DNA of 37,529 nt from Fen-1362 sp964597035 (GCA_964597035.1 CAZQWM010000017.1:1-37529), one strand, 5' to 3'; positions 15,039 through 23,999 are shown, numbered from the stretch's first letter. The notes: generated by a model from the letters alone, not told the origin. Numbers and translations: made by a program.

Positions 15039-16277
15039 TTATTTCTCGTCGAGTATTTCGAGGCAAGCGAACTTTTTGCCTTCGAGAAACTCCAGCGATG
15101 CACCACCGCCGGTTGAGATATATGTCACTTTTTTGTCGAGGCCTAATTTTTTTAGTGCGCTTGCGCTATCACCGCCGCCGATTACGCTGCGGGCGCCTTT
15201 GCTTGTTGCGTCCGCGACCGCCTGGGCGACTGCCTTTGTGCCCTCGTCGAAGGGCGGCATTTCAAACACGCCCATCGGGCCGTTCCATACGATAGTCTTT
15301 GCGTCGGCGAGCTTCTCGGCAAACAGCTTTCTAGTCGCGGGGCCTATGTCCATTCCCTGCCAGCCGGTCTCAATATTATCGCTGACGACCTTGTTCTCGG
15401 CGCCAGCCTTGAATTCCTTTGCCACGACGTCATCGGCCGGCAACAGTAGCTCGCACCCGGCATTCTTTGCTTTTTCCTGTAGTTCCCCGGCCTTTGTGAT
15501 GAAGTCGTCTTCGCATAAGCTGTTGCCCACGCTTTTACCGTTGGCTTTGTAAAATGTGTAGGCCATAGCGCCGCCGATGAGAATCCTGTTGACCTTTGTG
15601 AGGAGATTCTCGATGACGCCGATTTTGTCGGAGACTTTTGCCCCGCCCAGTATGGCGACAAAGGGCCTGACAGGATTAGCAACCGTTTCGCCGAGGAACT
15701 GAATTTCCTTCTCAATCAGAAATCCAATGACTCGCGGTTTTCCTTTCATCATTACAGGCACGGTATACATTGAAGCGTTGTCTCGGTGGGCGGTTCCGAA
15801 TGCGTCGTTGACATAAACGTCGGCTAACTCTGCCATTTGCTTTGCGAATTCATCTTTGGCCTTGCGCAGCGCAGGGTCTTCTTTGGCCTTTTTGTCCTTG
15901 ATTTCCTCTTCGGAGTGGAAGCGGACGTTTTCCAGCAGCATCACGTCACCGGGTTTTAGCGCCTCCACTTTAGCTTTGACATCCGGTCCGATGCAGTCGT
16001 CTGCCATAACGACGTTTTTACCGAGTAGCTCCGACAGCCGTTTTGCGACGGGTTTCAAAGATGCCTTGGGGTCAGGTGTTCCTTTTGGCCTGCCGAGATG
16101 ACTGGCGAGTATAAGCGAGCCACCTCCATCGAGGACTTTTTTGATACTCGGCAGTGCTGCGACAATTCTTTTGTCGCTGGTGATATTACCGTTGTCGTCC
16201 AGCGGGACATTAAAATCCACCCGCATAAACACCTTTTTGTTTTTAACGTCTATGTCGGCTATCGTTTTTTTGGCCAT
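15039..16277 (-). CDS. pgk: Phosphoglycerate kinase
   Basis: Length is 412 aa, normal for bacterial PGK; AGGAG 6 nt before ATG 16277. N-terminal 'VFMRVDFNVPL' and 'ILASHLGRPKG' bind 3-phosphoglycerate, 'LLENVRFHSEEE' follows, and the C-terminal nucleotide domain carries 'ILGGAKVSDKIGVIENLL', 'WNGPMGVFEMPPF' and 'VIGGGDSASAL'. It catalyses 1,3-bisphosphoglycerate + ADP to 3-phosphoglycerate + ATP. It is 38 nt downstream of ndk and physically near gapA, which supplies its substrate. Confidence 0.97.
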   Translation of the reverse strand: MAKKTIADIDVKNKKVFMRVDFNVPLDDNGNITSDKRIVAALPSIKKVLDGGGSLILASHLGRPKGTPDPKASLKPVAKRLSELLGKNVVMADDCIGPDVKAKVEALKPGDVMLLENVRFHSEEEIKDKKAKEDPALRKAKDEFAKQMAELADVYVNDAFGTAHRDNASMYTVPVMMKGKPRVIGFLIEKEIQFLGETVANPVRPFVAILGGAKVSDKIGVIENLLTKVNRILIGGAMAYTFYKANGKSVGNSLCEDDFITKAGELQEKAKNAGCELLLPADDVVAKEFKAGAENKVVSDNIETGWQGMDIGPATRKLFAEKLADAKTIVWNGPMGVFEMPPFDEGTKAVAQAVADATSKGARSVIGGGDSASALKKLGLDKKVTYISTGGGASLEFLEGKKFACLEILDEK

Positions 16278-16315
16278 AGTAGTCTCCTGTGTTTTCTTCT
16301 AAAAACGACGCTCCA

Positions 16316-17056
16316 TTAATACTGTGGATTTCTGTTGATGAGATATTTTGCCACAACAGTATTTAAACTACTTTGTACATGTTCGTTTCGGGCGTAGTTC
16401 TCAAGAATATCCAGATCGGTTTTCCAAACCTCATCACCAGGGGCCAGTAAAAACAAACTATCCGGTTCATAGCTATCATAGAGCCGTCCGTCCTTGTAAT
16501 AATAATGAGTCCTGCAAATCTCTGTAGGATAGGCCCGCATGAGCGGAGGAATGTCGTGGGGCAAAAACCAGAGCTTAATTTCCCGTTCGGCGTCAGCGTA
16601 TGTGGCTGAAGTATGAATTAAATTATCCATTCGACTACCGATAACATTGTCGTTTGCATCTTTGATTGGCACCACCGTTCCAAGCGACCTTATACAACCG
16701 GGTTTTTGTTCTCTTGCCTGGTGTGGGTCTGTCGGACCTGCTATTGACCTTAAAGTCGCCAGGATATCGGGACCTTGGTAAACAATCGCAATTACCCTGC
16801 GTTTCCATTTATCCTGGTCGGGATAATGAATCACACCTGTAATGTAATCGAGTAGTGACTCGTAGAAAGGTTTTCCCTTGTGTTCGGCATAGTGTTCTTC
16901 TGCAAGGGGCCTGCTGACATTGACAACCTTGGCGGCGGCAAAACGCGCTCCTGTATGAAATTCTGATAACTGAGAAAAGATGAATCCTGTAACAGATATT
17001 TTGAGGGCGTCCGGCTTGATGAGTACAAGTATCTGTTCAAGCTGCTTGTTGTTCAT
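16316..17056 (-). CDS. ndk: Long-form nucleoside diphosphate kinase-like protein
   Basis: Length is 246 aa, against about 140-150 for ordinary NDKs. It starts with 'QILVLIKPDAL', then 'AAKVVNVSRPLAEEHYAEHKGKPFYESLLDYITG', 'VIAIVYQGPDILATLRSIAGPTDP', and 'MDNLIHTSATYADAEREIKLWF', with the phosphohistidine at His148. The canonical NxIHGSD box reads N-L-I-H-T-S-A here, so the Gly and Asp after the His are replaced. There are inserts at ~76-88 and ~121-140, and a ~80-residue C-terminal extension (165-246) with a 'THYYYKDGRLYDSYE' segment. NDK transfers gamma-phosphate between NTPs. It is first in the ndk-pgk-rpe-accD run. Catalytic competence looks likely because the His, Lys and Arg framework remains. 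Confidence 0.85.
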   Translation of the reverse strand: MNNKQLEQILVLIKPDALKISVTGFIFSQLSEFHTGARFAAAKVVNVSRPLAEEHYAEHKGKPFYESLLDYITGVIHYPDQDKWKRRVIAIVYQGPDILATLRSIAGPTDPHQAREQKPGCIRSLGTVVPIKDANDNVIGSRMDNLIHTSATYADAEREIKLWFLPHDIPPLMRAYPTEICRTHYYYKDGRLYDSYEPDSLFLLAPGDEVWKTDLDILENYARNEHVQSSLNTVVAKYLINRNPQY

Positions 17057-17122
17057 TGTTCAACACCTGCTTACGGAATGCCACGCAAAAATATCGATAC
17101 GATTGGCACTTAACAAGATGTT

Positions 17123-17156
17123 AAAAGGACCCGTTCGGACAAGAACGGGTCCTTTT
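17123..17156 (-). terminator. Strong intrinsic terminator of gapA
   Basis: A perfect 14-bp stem AAAAGGACCCGTTC / GAACGGGTCCTTTT with a 6-nt loop lies 9 nt past the gapA stop on the minus strand and ends in TTTT. The symmetry means it could also work on the plus strand. It separates gapA from ndk-pgk-rpe-accD. Confidence 0.88.
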
Positions 17157-17164
17157 CATTAGCT

Positions 17165-18178
17165 TTACGTCTTAGCCATCTTTTCCATAATATCGACGGT
17201 GCGATTCGAGTATCCCCATTCGTTGTCGTACCAGCTTACCAGTTTCACGATGTTACCCTTTACCATTGTGCAGAGCGAATCGAATATGCTCGAAGCGGGG
17301 TTCTTGATTATGTCGCTGCTGACGATCGGCTCATCGCAGTAAACGAGAATACCCTTCATCGGTCCTTCAGCGGCCTTTTTCATAGCTGAGTTGATGCTTT
17401 CGACCGATGCTTCTTTTTTAACGATTGCCACGAGGTCCACGACGCTTCCCACTGGCGTCGGTACGCGAAGTGCGAACCCATCGAGCTTACCGTCGAGATC
17501 GGGTATGACCTGGCCGATTGCCTTGGCTGCGCCGGTCGTGGTCGGGATGATGTTACAGGCGGCGGCCCTGGCCCTGCGAAGGTCCTTGTGAATCATATCT
17601 GCGACTTTCTGGTCGTTGGTGTAAGCGTGCACTGTGGTCATAAGACCTCTCTCGATGCCGAATGTATCGTTCAGGACCTTGGATATGGGTCCCAGGCAGT
17701 TTGTTGTGCAACTGGCGTTCGAGACGCACTTGATATCTTTGGTGAGCATTTGGTCGTTGACGCCGAGGACTATGGTGGCATCGATTTTATCTTTGGCGGG
17801 CACGGTCAGGATGACTTTTTCAGCTCCCGCTTTGAGGTGGTCGCCATAGCCGCCTTTAGGCGATTCTTTTGTTCTAAAGATACCTGTTGATTCCACGACG
17901 ATTTTGACGCCCATATTTTTCCACGGCAGCTCTGCCGGGTTTTTGACGCTGAGAACCTTGACGCTTTTGCCGTTTATCACGAGTTCGGTGTCCTTTGCCT
18001 CGACGGTTCCTTCCCACCTGCCCATAACCGTGTCATATTTGAACAGATGCGCCAAGCTCTTGGCATCCGCCAGGTCGTTAATCGCTACCAGTTCCAGCTC
18101 GCCTTTTCTCTCGAAAATCAGCCGGGCTACAGCTCTTCCAATCCGGCCGAATCCGTTGATTGCAACCTTTGTTGCCAT
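17165..18178 (-). CDS. gapA: Glyceraldehyde-3-phosphate dehydrogenase, type I
   Basis: Start ATG 18178 has AAGGAG upstream; an in-frame extension to 18244 is not supported. Length is 337 aa. The Rossmann motif 'INGFGRIGRAVARL' and 'INDLAD' bind NAD; catalytic Cys157 sits in 'SNASCTTNCLGP', with the partner His in 'VHAYTNDQ'. C-terminal 'WYDNEWGYSNRTVDI' is the family signature. It makes 1,3-bisphosphoglycerate, the substrate of the nearby pgk. It has its own promoter and terminator, so gapA expression is uncoupled from pgk despite adjacency. Confidence 0.97.
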   Translation of the reverse strand: MATKVAINGFGRIGRAVARLIFERKGELELVAINDLADAKSLAHLFKYDTVMGRWEGTVEAKDTELVINGKSVKVLSVKNPAELPWKNMGVKIVVESTGIFRTKESPKGGYGDHLKAGAEKVILTVPAKDKIDATIVLGVNDQMLTKDIKCVSNASCTTNCLGPISKVLNDTFGIERGLMTTVHAYTNDQKVADMIHKDLRRARAAACNIIPTTTGAAKAIGQVIPDLDGKLDGFALRVPTPVGSVVDLVAIVKKEASVESINSAMKKAAEGPMKGILVYCDEPIVSSDIIKNPASSIFDSLCTMVKGNIVKLVSWYDNEWGYSNRTVDIMEKMAKT

Positions 18179-18255
18179 TTCACAATCTCCTTTTTCAACT
18201 AAAAATGAGGTTCCAACTTGATTTGTGGTTCGCATTTGCGACAAGCGAATTGAGT

Positions 18256-18284
18256 AATTTATTTCCCATTTGGCCCGTTGTCAA
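18256..18284 (-). promoter_or_regulatory. Sigma-70-type promoter of gapA
   Basis: Minus strand TTGACA (18284-18279), a 17-bp spacer, then TAAATT (18261-18256). Start would be near 18249, with a leader of about 70 nt before ATG 18178. Confidence 0.7.
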
Positions 18285-18559
18285 GCATATTGCGGGCAAT
18301 TTCGGCTCTTTTCAAGTTGAGAGAAAAATTTGGGGGTGGTGCAGGCCGAACATCGGGTAACGCGTGCGACTCCGGGGAAATTTTTCCCCCTTTGTCCCAT
18401 ATTATCACCGGTGCTGGCAACAAGTTGAACGGGTCGAAAAAACATTGTCTTTGGGCCTGATTTTGTTCGGTTTTCGTTAGGGTTTTTCAGTCGGCATTAC
18501 CGATACAGGTCTTTGCAGAACAGCACATAATAAAGGCGTGTAGCGGTTATTGGTGAATT

Positions 18560-19033
18560 ATGGAACGGGAAGTAATAACGAAAATTGGGCCGGTTTGCAG
18601 GTTCGGGCCGGGTGGTGATTTCGTCTCGGTCTGGCCGGTGGATTGGACCGGTCAGTCGGAGCAACCGAAAAGTCTGTTCGGCAGACTGCGGAATATGCTG
18701 GTGGGATTTATAGATGCCCTGCGGGGTACCGGCTCGACGCAAATCGCCGAGTTGGGCCAGCAGAGAGCAATCATACAGGAAAAGCATTATTATGCCTCAA
18801 AACACAGACGTGTCGCTTACGCCAAGGCAGGTTCAGCTCTTGAACACAATCGCAGAGTTCAGGGACAGACGTGGCTATTCGCCGACGATTGGCGAGCTGT
18901 CAAAGGTCCTGTGCGTAAGCCGCACCACCGCATTCGGGCACATAGAACAACTGCGAAGAAAAGGGCTGGTTTCGCACCGGCCGGGCAGAGCACGCTCTTT
19001 GACGCCCAGTTCAAAAGCGCGAAGACTGCTTAG
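18560..19033 (+). CDS. Uncertain ORF upstream of and overlapping lexA
   Basis: An ATG at 18560 opens a 157-codon frame. The first 77 codons (to ~18791) lie in front of lexA and have coding-like codon use (G/C-rich third positions, sequence such as 'FGPGGDFVSVWPVDWTG' and 'LRNMLVGFIDALRG'). The remainder runs 242 nt into lexA in another frame and looks like a lexA shadow. There is no clear SD. It could be a real small gene with a long overlap, or a gene broken by an indel near 18790. I do not recognise the product. The gene-free part between gapA and this ORF (18285-18559) shows no other feature. Confidence 0.3.
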   Translation: MEREVITKIGPVCRFGPGGDFVSVWPVDWTGQSEQPKSLFGRLRNMLVGFIDALRGTGSTQIAELGQQRAIIQEKHYYASKHRRVAYAKAGSALEHNRRVQGQTWLFADDWRAVKGPVRKPHHRIRAHRTTAKKRAGFAPAGQSTLFDAQFKSAKTA

Positions 19034-19445
19034 CCGAATAGTCGAACGTCCTCAAGAGAGCACCGACCGGATCCCTGGTGGCATTCCACTTGTCGGTGTT
19101 GTTGCGGCGGGCCGGCCGGTCGAGGCGGTTGAGAATCAGGATTGCATATCTCTCGACCCGTTCTTTGGCGCCACCAGTGATATATTCGCACTTGAGGTCA
19201 GAGGCGACAGTATGGAAGGCGATGACATCTGTGAGGGCGATTATGTTATTTGCAGGCGCACATCGAAGACAACCGATGGCCAGCTTGTAGTTGCTCTTGT
19301 CGATAACGATAACGCGACGCTGAAGCGGTTTTACAGGGAACCCGGGCGAGCACGACTACAGTCGGCAAACGAGGATTACGAGCCTATATATTCAAGCGAC
19401 TGTCAAATCCAGGGGGTAGTCATAGGTCTTTTCAGGAAGATTTGA
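18792..19445 (+). CDS. lexA: LexA repressor / SOS S24 autoprotease
   Basis: Length is 217 aa from ATG 18792, chosen because the protein then begins 'MPQNTDVSLTPRQVQLLNTI' like other LexA proteins; the frame is open further upstream. The winged HTH is at ~10-70 ('SPTIGELSKVLCVSRTTAFGHIEQLRRKGL'). The autocleavage site is Ala106-Gly107 ('VVAAGRP'). The catalytic dyad is Ser140 ('RGDSMEGD') and Lys178 ('NATLKRFY'). Known role: repression of SOS genes, relieved by RecA-stimulated self-cleavage. The recognition helix differs from the E. coli type, so its operator is likely different. I found no obvious LexA box in the upstream region. Confidence 0.95.
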   Translation: MPQNTDVSLTPRQVQLLNTIAEFRDRRGYSPTIGELSKVLCVSRTTAFGHIEQLRRKGLVSHRPGRARSLTPSSKARRLLSRIVERPQESTDRIPGGIPLVGVVAAGRPVEAVENQDCISLDPFFGATSDIFALEVRGDSMEGDDICEGDYVICRRTSKTTDGQLVVALVDNDNATLKRFYREPGRARLQSANEDYEPIYSSDCQIQGVVIGLFRKI

Positions 19446-19459
19446 GAGGATTATTTTAT

Positions 19460-19495
19460 TAGTAACAGCTTCGCCCGAAGCTTCAAAGTTGCTTA
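19460..19495. other. Hairpin in the lexA/dctM convergent junction
   Basis: AGCTTCG / CGAAGCT form a tight stem, extendable by AGTAAC / GTTGCT across a bulge. There is no clean T tract on either strand, so terminator function is doubtful although the position between two converging stops fits. Confidence 0.35.
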
Positions 19496-19507
19496 AATAC
19501 AAAGAGA

Positions 19508-20818
19508 TTATTTAATCAGGCCGAACAAGCGGGGCAGTAACTGCGATACTCCCGGTATAAAAGTACAGATAAGCAAAGCTACGACCATTGCGCAGTAAAA
19601 CGGAACTATGTGCCGCATCAATTTTGTTACTGTGGTTTGAGCGATGCCACAGCCGAGGAATAAAACAGTTCCTACGGGCGGTGTACACAGTCCGATGCAC
19701 AGGTTCATAATCATTATTATGCCGAAGTGCAGCGGACTAATCCCGAACTTTTGGAGCACAGGCAGAAAAATAGGTGTGAATATCAAAACGGCTGGTGTCA
19801 TATCCATAAACATCCCGACAACCAACAGCAGGGCGCTTATGATTAGCAGAATCATAATCTTGCTGTTAGTTAAGCCGAGCAGAAATGCACTGATATTTTG
19901 AGGTATGTTCTCAAGGGCCAGAAACCAACTCATGGCCATTGAGGTAGCTATAAGTAAAAGCACCACGGCGGTTGTTATTGCAGATTTGAGCACTATGCCG
20001 GGTATGTCATTGAATTTCACTTCCCTGTATACGAATACAGACAGGATAAAAGAATATACGACGGCGATGGCGGAGGCCTCGGTTGCCGTGAACACCCCGC
20101 TAAGGATACCGCCAAGGACGATTATGATGAGCAGTAAGGCGGGAATAGCTTTGAAGAAGCACTTAATGCCTTCCAGCAGCGTGAATCTTTCGCCTTTGCC
20201 GTAGTTGTGTTTTATGGAGATGATTGCGGCAACCGTCATAAGCGCTAAGCCCATTAATATCCCGGGCAAAATACCGGCGATAAACAAAGCTGCGATTGAT
20301 ACCGTTCCACCTGTTGCTAATGAATAAACAATCATGACGTTGCTCGGCGGGATAAGCAGACCTGTTGTAGCGGCGGTGGTTGTTACGGCGGTGTTGAATT
20401 CGCGGTTGTAGCCCATTTTATTCATTACAGGAATCATAAAGCCACCCACTGATGAGACTGCGGCGGCGGATGAGCCTGAGATTGAACCGAATAGCATACA
20501 GGTGAGGATATTTGCAAAGGACAGCCCACCCCGAAATCTGCCGACGATGACATTTGCGAAGTCAATGAGTCGCCGCGCGATGCCTCCCCGTTCCATAAAG
20601 AGACCTGACAGAATAAAAAAGGGTATTGCCAGGAGCGCAAATTTGTCGATGCCTGTTGCCATTTTCTGAGCCACGATAAGAAATGATGGCAAGTTGCCCA
20701 CGACGAGGACACCCAGAAGGGTGCTGATTCCCATACAAAATGCCACGGGGACATTTAACGATACAAGCAAAGCGAAACTTACAACTAGAACCGATACAGC
20801 CAATGTGTCAGTGGTCAT
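19508..20818 (-). CDS. dctM: TRAP transporter large membrane subunit (DctM)
   Basis: Length is 436 aa with about 12 hydrophobic segments. Typical DctM features: 'ALLAIPFFILSGLFMERGGIARRLIDFANVIVGRFRGGL', 'CMLFGSISGSSAAAVSSVGGFMIPVM', 'TAVTTTAATTGLLIPPSNVMIVYS', and 'NLCIGLCTPPVGTVLFLGCGIA'. It is the Na+-coupled elevator subunit of a tripartite ATP-independent periplasmic transporter. It lies 33 nt downstream of dctQ. Substrates of TRAP systems are usually carboxylates, sialic or sugar acids. Confidence 0.95.
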   Translation of the reverse strand: MTTDTLAVSVLVVSFALLVSLNVPVAFCMGISTLLGVLVVGNLPSFLIVAQKMATGIDKFALLAIPFFILSGLFMERGGIARRLIDFANVIVGRFRGGLSFANILTCMLFGSISGSSAAAVSSVGGFMIPVMNKMGYNREFNTAVTTTAATTGLLIPPSNVMIVYSLATGGTVSIAALFIAGILPGILMGLALMTVAAIISIKHNYGKGERFTLLEGIKCFFKAIPALLLIIIVLGGILSGVFTATEASAIAVVYSFILSVFVYREVKFNDIPGIVLKSAITTAVVLLLIATSMAMSWFLALENIPQNISAFLLGLTNSKIMILLIISALLLVVGMFMDMTPAVLIFTPIFLPVLQKFGISPLHFGIIMIMNLCIGLCTPPVGTVLFLGCGIAQTTVTKLMRHIVPFYCAMVVALLICTFIPGVSQLLPRLFGLIK

Positions 20819-20851
20819 AACCCGGCTTTTCTATTCGAGGTTACAGATAAA

Positions 20852-21397
20852 TTAATCAACAGTTGCTTCTGTCTGGTGGTCGTCAGACGTATGGATTTGT
20901 CCGCCTTTGGTTAGTGTCATCAGGTTTTCAATAAACAGTTCAATGCTATAGAGAACAAGAAATAAACCGCTTATGGGAATAGCAAGATACACATAGCCCA
21001 TCTTCAGTTGCAGGGCGGGGGAAACCTGCTTGGAAATAAGAGTTCTGCTGACAAGCTGCGTTCCGCCGACGACCATAACAAAAAGAGCGAAAAGTGTTAT
21101 TATCGCAAAGACAAACAACGAAACCAGTAGATATTTTTTTCGTGACAGCTTCAGCACCAGATAGTCGATACCCAGATGAGCGCCGCGATTAAGAGCCACA
21201 CTTGAGCCGAGCAGCCCCACCCAGATCATCATAAATGTCGCCAGTTCTTCCGTCCAGGAGCTTGGATTTATCAGTCCGTATCGCGATGCATATCGCGTGA
21301 AAACCTGCCAGATTACGTCCACGACGAGGATGCCCATTGATATTGTGACCAGGGTTTCGAGTGTTTTGTCCAATATTTTTTTTATCTTGCGAAACAT
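20852..21397 (-). CDS. dctQ: TRAP transporter small membrane subunit (DctQ)
   Basis: Length is 181 aa with four transmembrane segments (around 13-30, 48-65, 88-110, 130-150). The conserved first-loop pattern 'WQVFTRYASRYGLINPSSWTEELATFMMIWVGLLGSSVALNRGAHLGIDYL' contains the Glu-Glu and Arg-Gly-x-His features typical of DctQ. It starts 3 nt after the dctP stop, so coupling with dctP is tight. It supports DctM assembly and function. Confidence 0.92.
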   Translation of the reverse strand: MFRKIKKILDKTLETLVTISMGILVVDVIWQVFTRYASRYGLINPSSWTEELATFMMIWVGLLGSSVALNRGAHLGIDYLVLKLSRKKYLLVSLFVFAIITLFALFVMVVGGTQLVSRTLISKQVSPALQLKMGYVYLAIPISGLFLVLYSIELFIENLMTLTKGGQIHTSDDHQTEATVD

Positions 21398-21400
21398 CTG

Positions 21401-22390
21401 CTATTGCTGCTCCGCAATTCTCTTAGCGATGTCGCCTATTTCTGTTCCGTTAAACTCGTCCCACACGGACCGTGTGGCTTCTTTGAAAGGAGCTTTATCG
21501 GGATGACTGATTTTTACACCGGCCTGCGCCACGGCCTCGAGACATTCCTTTTCTTTTTTCGCCCAAAGCTCCCGCTGGAACGCAACTGATTCATCCGTTG
21601 CCTCCTGAAGGATATTCTGAAACTCGGGTGATAAGTTATTCCAGACAGAAGCGTTAATCAGCAAGACATCAGGACAGCGAGTATGTTCTTCAAGGATGTA
21701 ATATTTGCATACCTCATAGTGCATTGAACTGTAAAAGCTGGGCGGGTTGTTTTCCGCCCCATCGACTACCCCCTGTTGCAGGGAAGTATAAAGCTCGCCC
21801 CAGTCGATGGGTGTGGCGGCACAGCCCATTGCTTCGACCATCTTGATGGCCATTTCACTTTTCTGGACTCGGATTTTCATTCCTTTCAGGTCGGCAGGGG
21901 TTTCGATTGGTTTGTCTTTTGTGTAAAAGCTTCTTGCTCCGGCGTCATAGAAGCATAAACCTTTTAGTCCGACATCCTCGCCTGCCGCCAGGAATTCTTT
22001 GCCTATCGGCCCGAGCAGCACATTCCAGTAGTGCTCAGAATCCCGAAACAGGTAAGGCAGGCCGAGGACTTTCATTTTCGGGATGAATGCTTCAAGAGCT
22101 GAAGAGGAGGATTTGGTTATTGCCAGCGCACCGGCCTGCAGCTGCTCAATGCACTCACGCTCACTACCAAGCTGTCCGCTTGGGTATATGTCGATTTGCA
22201 GCCGGCCCCCGGATTTTTCCTTAACTCTCTCGGCCATAAAAACCATTCCTTTGTGAACCGGATGTTCCGTGTCCAGCGCATGGGCGAGTTTCAGGACTCT
22301 AACGCCGCGGTCTTTTTTGGCGCAACCCCCGGCCGCACCTACAGCGAGCCAGAAGCTCAAAGATAATATAACGATTGTTTTTGTTTTCAT
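21401..22390 (-). CDS. dctP: TRAP transporter substrate-binding lipoprotein (DctP)
   Basis: Length is 329 aa; AGGAA before ATG 22390. It is an apparent lipoprotein, with the lipobox ending at Cys23 ('GAAGGC'). Family motifs: 'LKLAHALDTEHPVHKGMVFMAE', 'YPSGQLGSERECIEQLQAGAL', 'LKGMKIRVQKSEMAIKMVEAMGCAATPIDWGELYTSLQQGVVDGAENNPPSF'. The Arg in 'KIRVQ' is the conserved residue that binds the substrate carboxylate. Similarity in layout is to DctP/SiaP/RbsB-like TRAP binding proteins for sugar acids, but the ligand is not determinable. First gene of dctPQM. Confidence 0.94.
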   Translation of the reverse strand: MKTKTIVILSLSFWLAVGAAGGCAKKDRGVRVLKLAHALDTEHPVHKGMVFMAERVKEKSGGRLQIDIYPSGQLGSERECIEQLQAGALAITKSSSSALEAFIPKMKVLGLPYLFRDSEHYWNVLLGPIGKEFLAAGEDVGLKGLCFYDAGARSFYTKDKPIETPADLKGMKIRVQKSEMAIKMVEAMGCAATPIDWGELYTSLQQGVVDGAENNPPSFYSSMHYEVCKYYILEEHTRCPDVLLINASVWNNLSPEFQNILQEATDESVAFQRELWAKKEKECLEAVAQAGVKISHPDKAPFKEATRSVWDEFNGTEIGDIAKRIAEQQ

Positions 22391-22592
22391 ATTACGTAGT
22401 TCCTAATTGGTCGGTTCCGACATTTACTTAATCAACGGAGCCGAAAGTGTACTATATTCGGGCTTTTTGCACAATCTTTTTCACAAGTTTAGACATGGTT
22501 AGCTATATTAGAACTTGTCGTGTGTTTCTGAGGCCGTTAGAATCGCACAAAATTGTCAATGCGCGATGTTATTTTAATATGGGAGCGTACAG

Positions 22593-23999
22593 ATGCGAAT
22601 GATATTGAAGTTTCTCGGTGCTGCCCAGAATGTCACGGGTTCTCGGCACCTTCTGGAGGTTAACGGCACACGACTACTCATTGATTGCGGGCTTTATCAG
22701 GAAAGACATTTTAAGGCGAGAAACTGGGAGCCGTTTGCAGTGCCTCCCGAAAGTATTGATGCAGTACTTCTGACGCACGCTCATCTTGACCACTGTGGAT
22801 TACTGCCGAAACTGGTTCGTGAGGGATTCAAGGGCAGGATTTACTGCACCGATGCCACGGCTGAGATAACAAGAATTATATTGCTCGATTCAGCCAAGAT
22901 TCAGGAAGAAGACGCCGAGCACAAGCGTAAAAGGCACGAGCGTGAAGGCAGGAAAGGCCCTTATCCGGAAGTTCCGCTTTACACGACGCAGGATGCCGAG
23001 GCGAGTTTTGTGCATTTCACGCCGGTAAAGTATAAGCAGCAGATTAAAGTTGTAGATGGTGTGGATGTTACTTTTTGTGATGCCGGGCACGTACTTGGCT
23101 CCTCAATGATAAAGGTGGATGTCAGCCAGAACGGTGAGCAGAAGACGATTCTATTCTCCGGCGACATAGGCAGGCCCGACCGGCCGATTGTACGCGACCC
23201 AAACATACCTGAGAAAGCAGACTACGTCGTTATCGAATCCACGTATGGCGACAGGGAGCACTGCCAAACCTGCGACGTGAAAAAGCAAATCGCTGACGTT
23301 ATAAATTCGACAGAGAAGGCAGGTGGTAAAATCATTGTTCCCAGCTTCGCACTCGAACGGTCGCAGGAAATCCTTTACTATCTGACTGAGCTTCTGCAGG
23401 AAGGCGTCATACCTCGGCTGAAGGTTTTTCTGGACAGCCCTATGGCTGCTAAGATAACCGAAATCTTTAAGCAACATCCTGAGCTGTATGACGATGAAAT
23501 GAAGAAGCTTATTGCTCAACACCAGTCTCCCTTTGGTTTTCCCGGCCTTAAAACGACATCTTCGACTGAGGAATCAAAGGAGATAAACAATATCAAGGGG
23601 ACGGTTCTGATAATAGCGGGTGCGGGTATGTGCACGGGCGGCAGGATAAAACATCACCTGGCAAATAATATCTCCCGTAAAGAGAACACGATAATGTTCG
23701 TCGGCTATCAGGCAGTTGGAACTCTGGGCAGGCAGATTGTCGATAGGGCGCAAGAGGTCAGGATTCTCGGCGAAAAACACAAAGTTGAGGCGAGAATCGT
23801 GCAGGTAAATGGTTTTTCCGCGCACGCTGACAAAAACGAATTGCTCGATTGGCTGAGAGGCATCAAGACGCCACCGAAGCATATTTTCGTTGTGCACGGG
23901 GAGACCGACAGTGCAATGGCCTTTGCAGATTTTGTCAGAGGTAAGACCGGCTGGAAGGTTACAGTTCCGGAGTACGAGCAGCAAATCGAACTTGATTAG
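22593..23999 (+). CDS. Metallo-beta-lactamase / beta-CASP RNA-processing nuclease family protein
   Basis: Length is 468 aa; GGGAG lies upstream of ATG 22593. Metal-binding motifs: 'THAHLDHCG' (61-69), 'DAGHVLGSS', 'FSGDIGRPDRPI'. The beta-CASP domain follows with 'VPSFALERSQEILYYLTEL', 'IAGAGMCTGGRIKHHLANN', 'GYQAVGTLGRQIVD', and C-terminal 'VNGFSAHADKNELLDWL' and 'VVHGE'. This is the CPSF73/Ysh1-like bacterial group with RNase activity in characterised members. Its stop overlaps the converging radical SAM stop by 4 nt. A candidate promoter (TTGTCA-16-TAATAT) overlaps the SD and is not called. Confidence 0.93.
   Translation: MRMILKFLGAAQNVTGSRHLLEVNGTRLLIDCGLYQERHFKARNWEPFAVPPESIDAVLLTHAHLDHCGLLPKLVREGFKGRIYCTDATAEITRIILLDSAKIQEEDAEHKRKRHEREGRKGPYPEVPLYTTQDAEASFVHFTPVKYKQQIKVVDGVDVTFCDAGHVLGSSMIKVDVSQNGEQKTILFSGDIGRPDRPIVRDPNIPEKADYVVIESTYGDREHCQTCDVKKQIADVINSTEKAGGKIIVPSFALERSQEILYYLTELLQEGVIPRLKVFLDSPMAAKITEIFKQHPELYDDEMKKLIAQHQSPFGFPGLKTTSSTEESKEINNIKGTVLIIAGAGMCTGGRIKHHLANNISRKENTIMFVGYQAVGTLGRQIVDRAQEVRILGEKHKVEARIVQVNGFSAHADKNELLDWLRGIKTPPKHIFVVHGETDSAMAFADFVRGKTGWKVTVPEYEQQIELD

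Noticed and set aside
18285..18791. LexA operator upstream of lexA
   Set aside because: Isolated GAAC and GTTC half-sites occur, but no convincing symmetric pair at a known spacing.
22553..22580. Promoter TTGTCA-16-TAATAT for the beta-CASP gene
   Set aside because: Its start site would cut off the good GGGAG Shine-Dalgarno; it could be chance in an AT-rich spacer.
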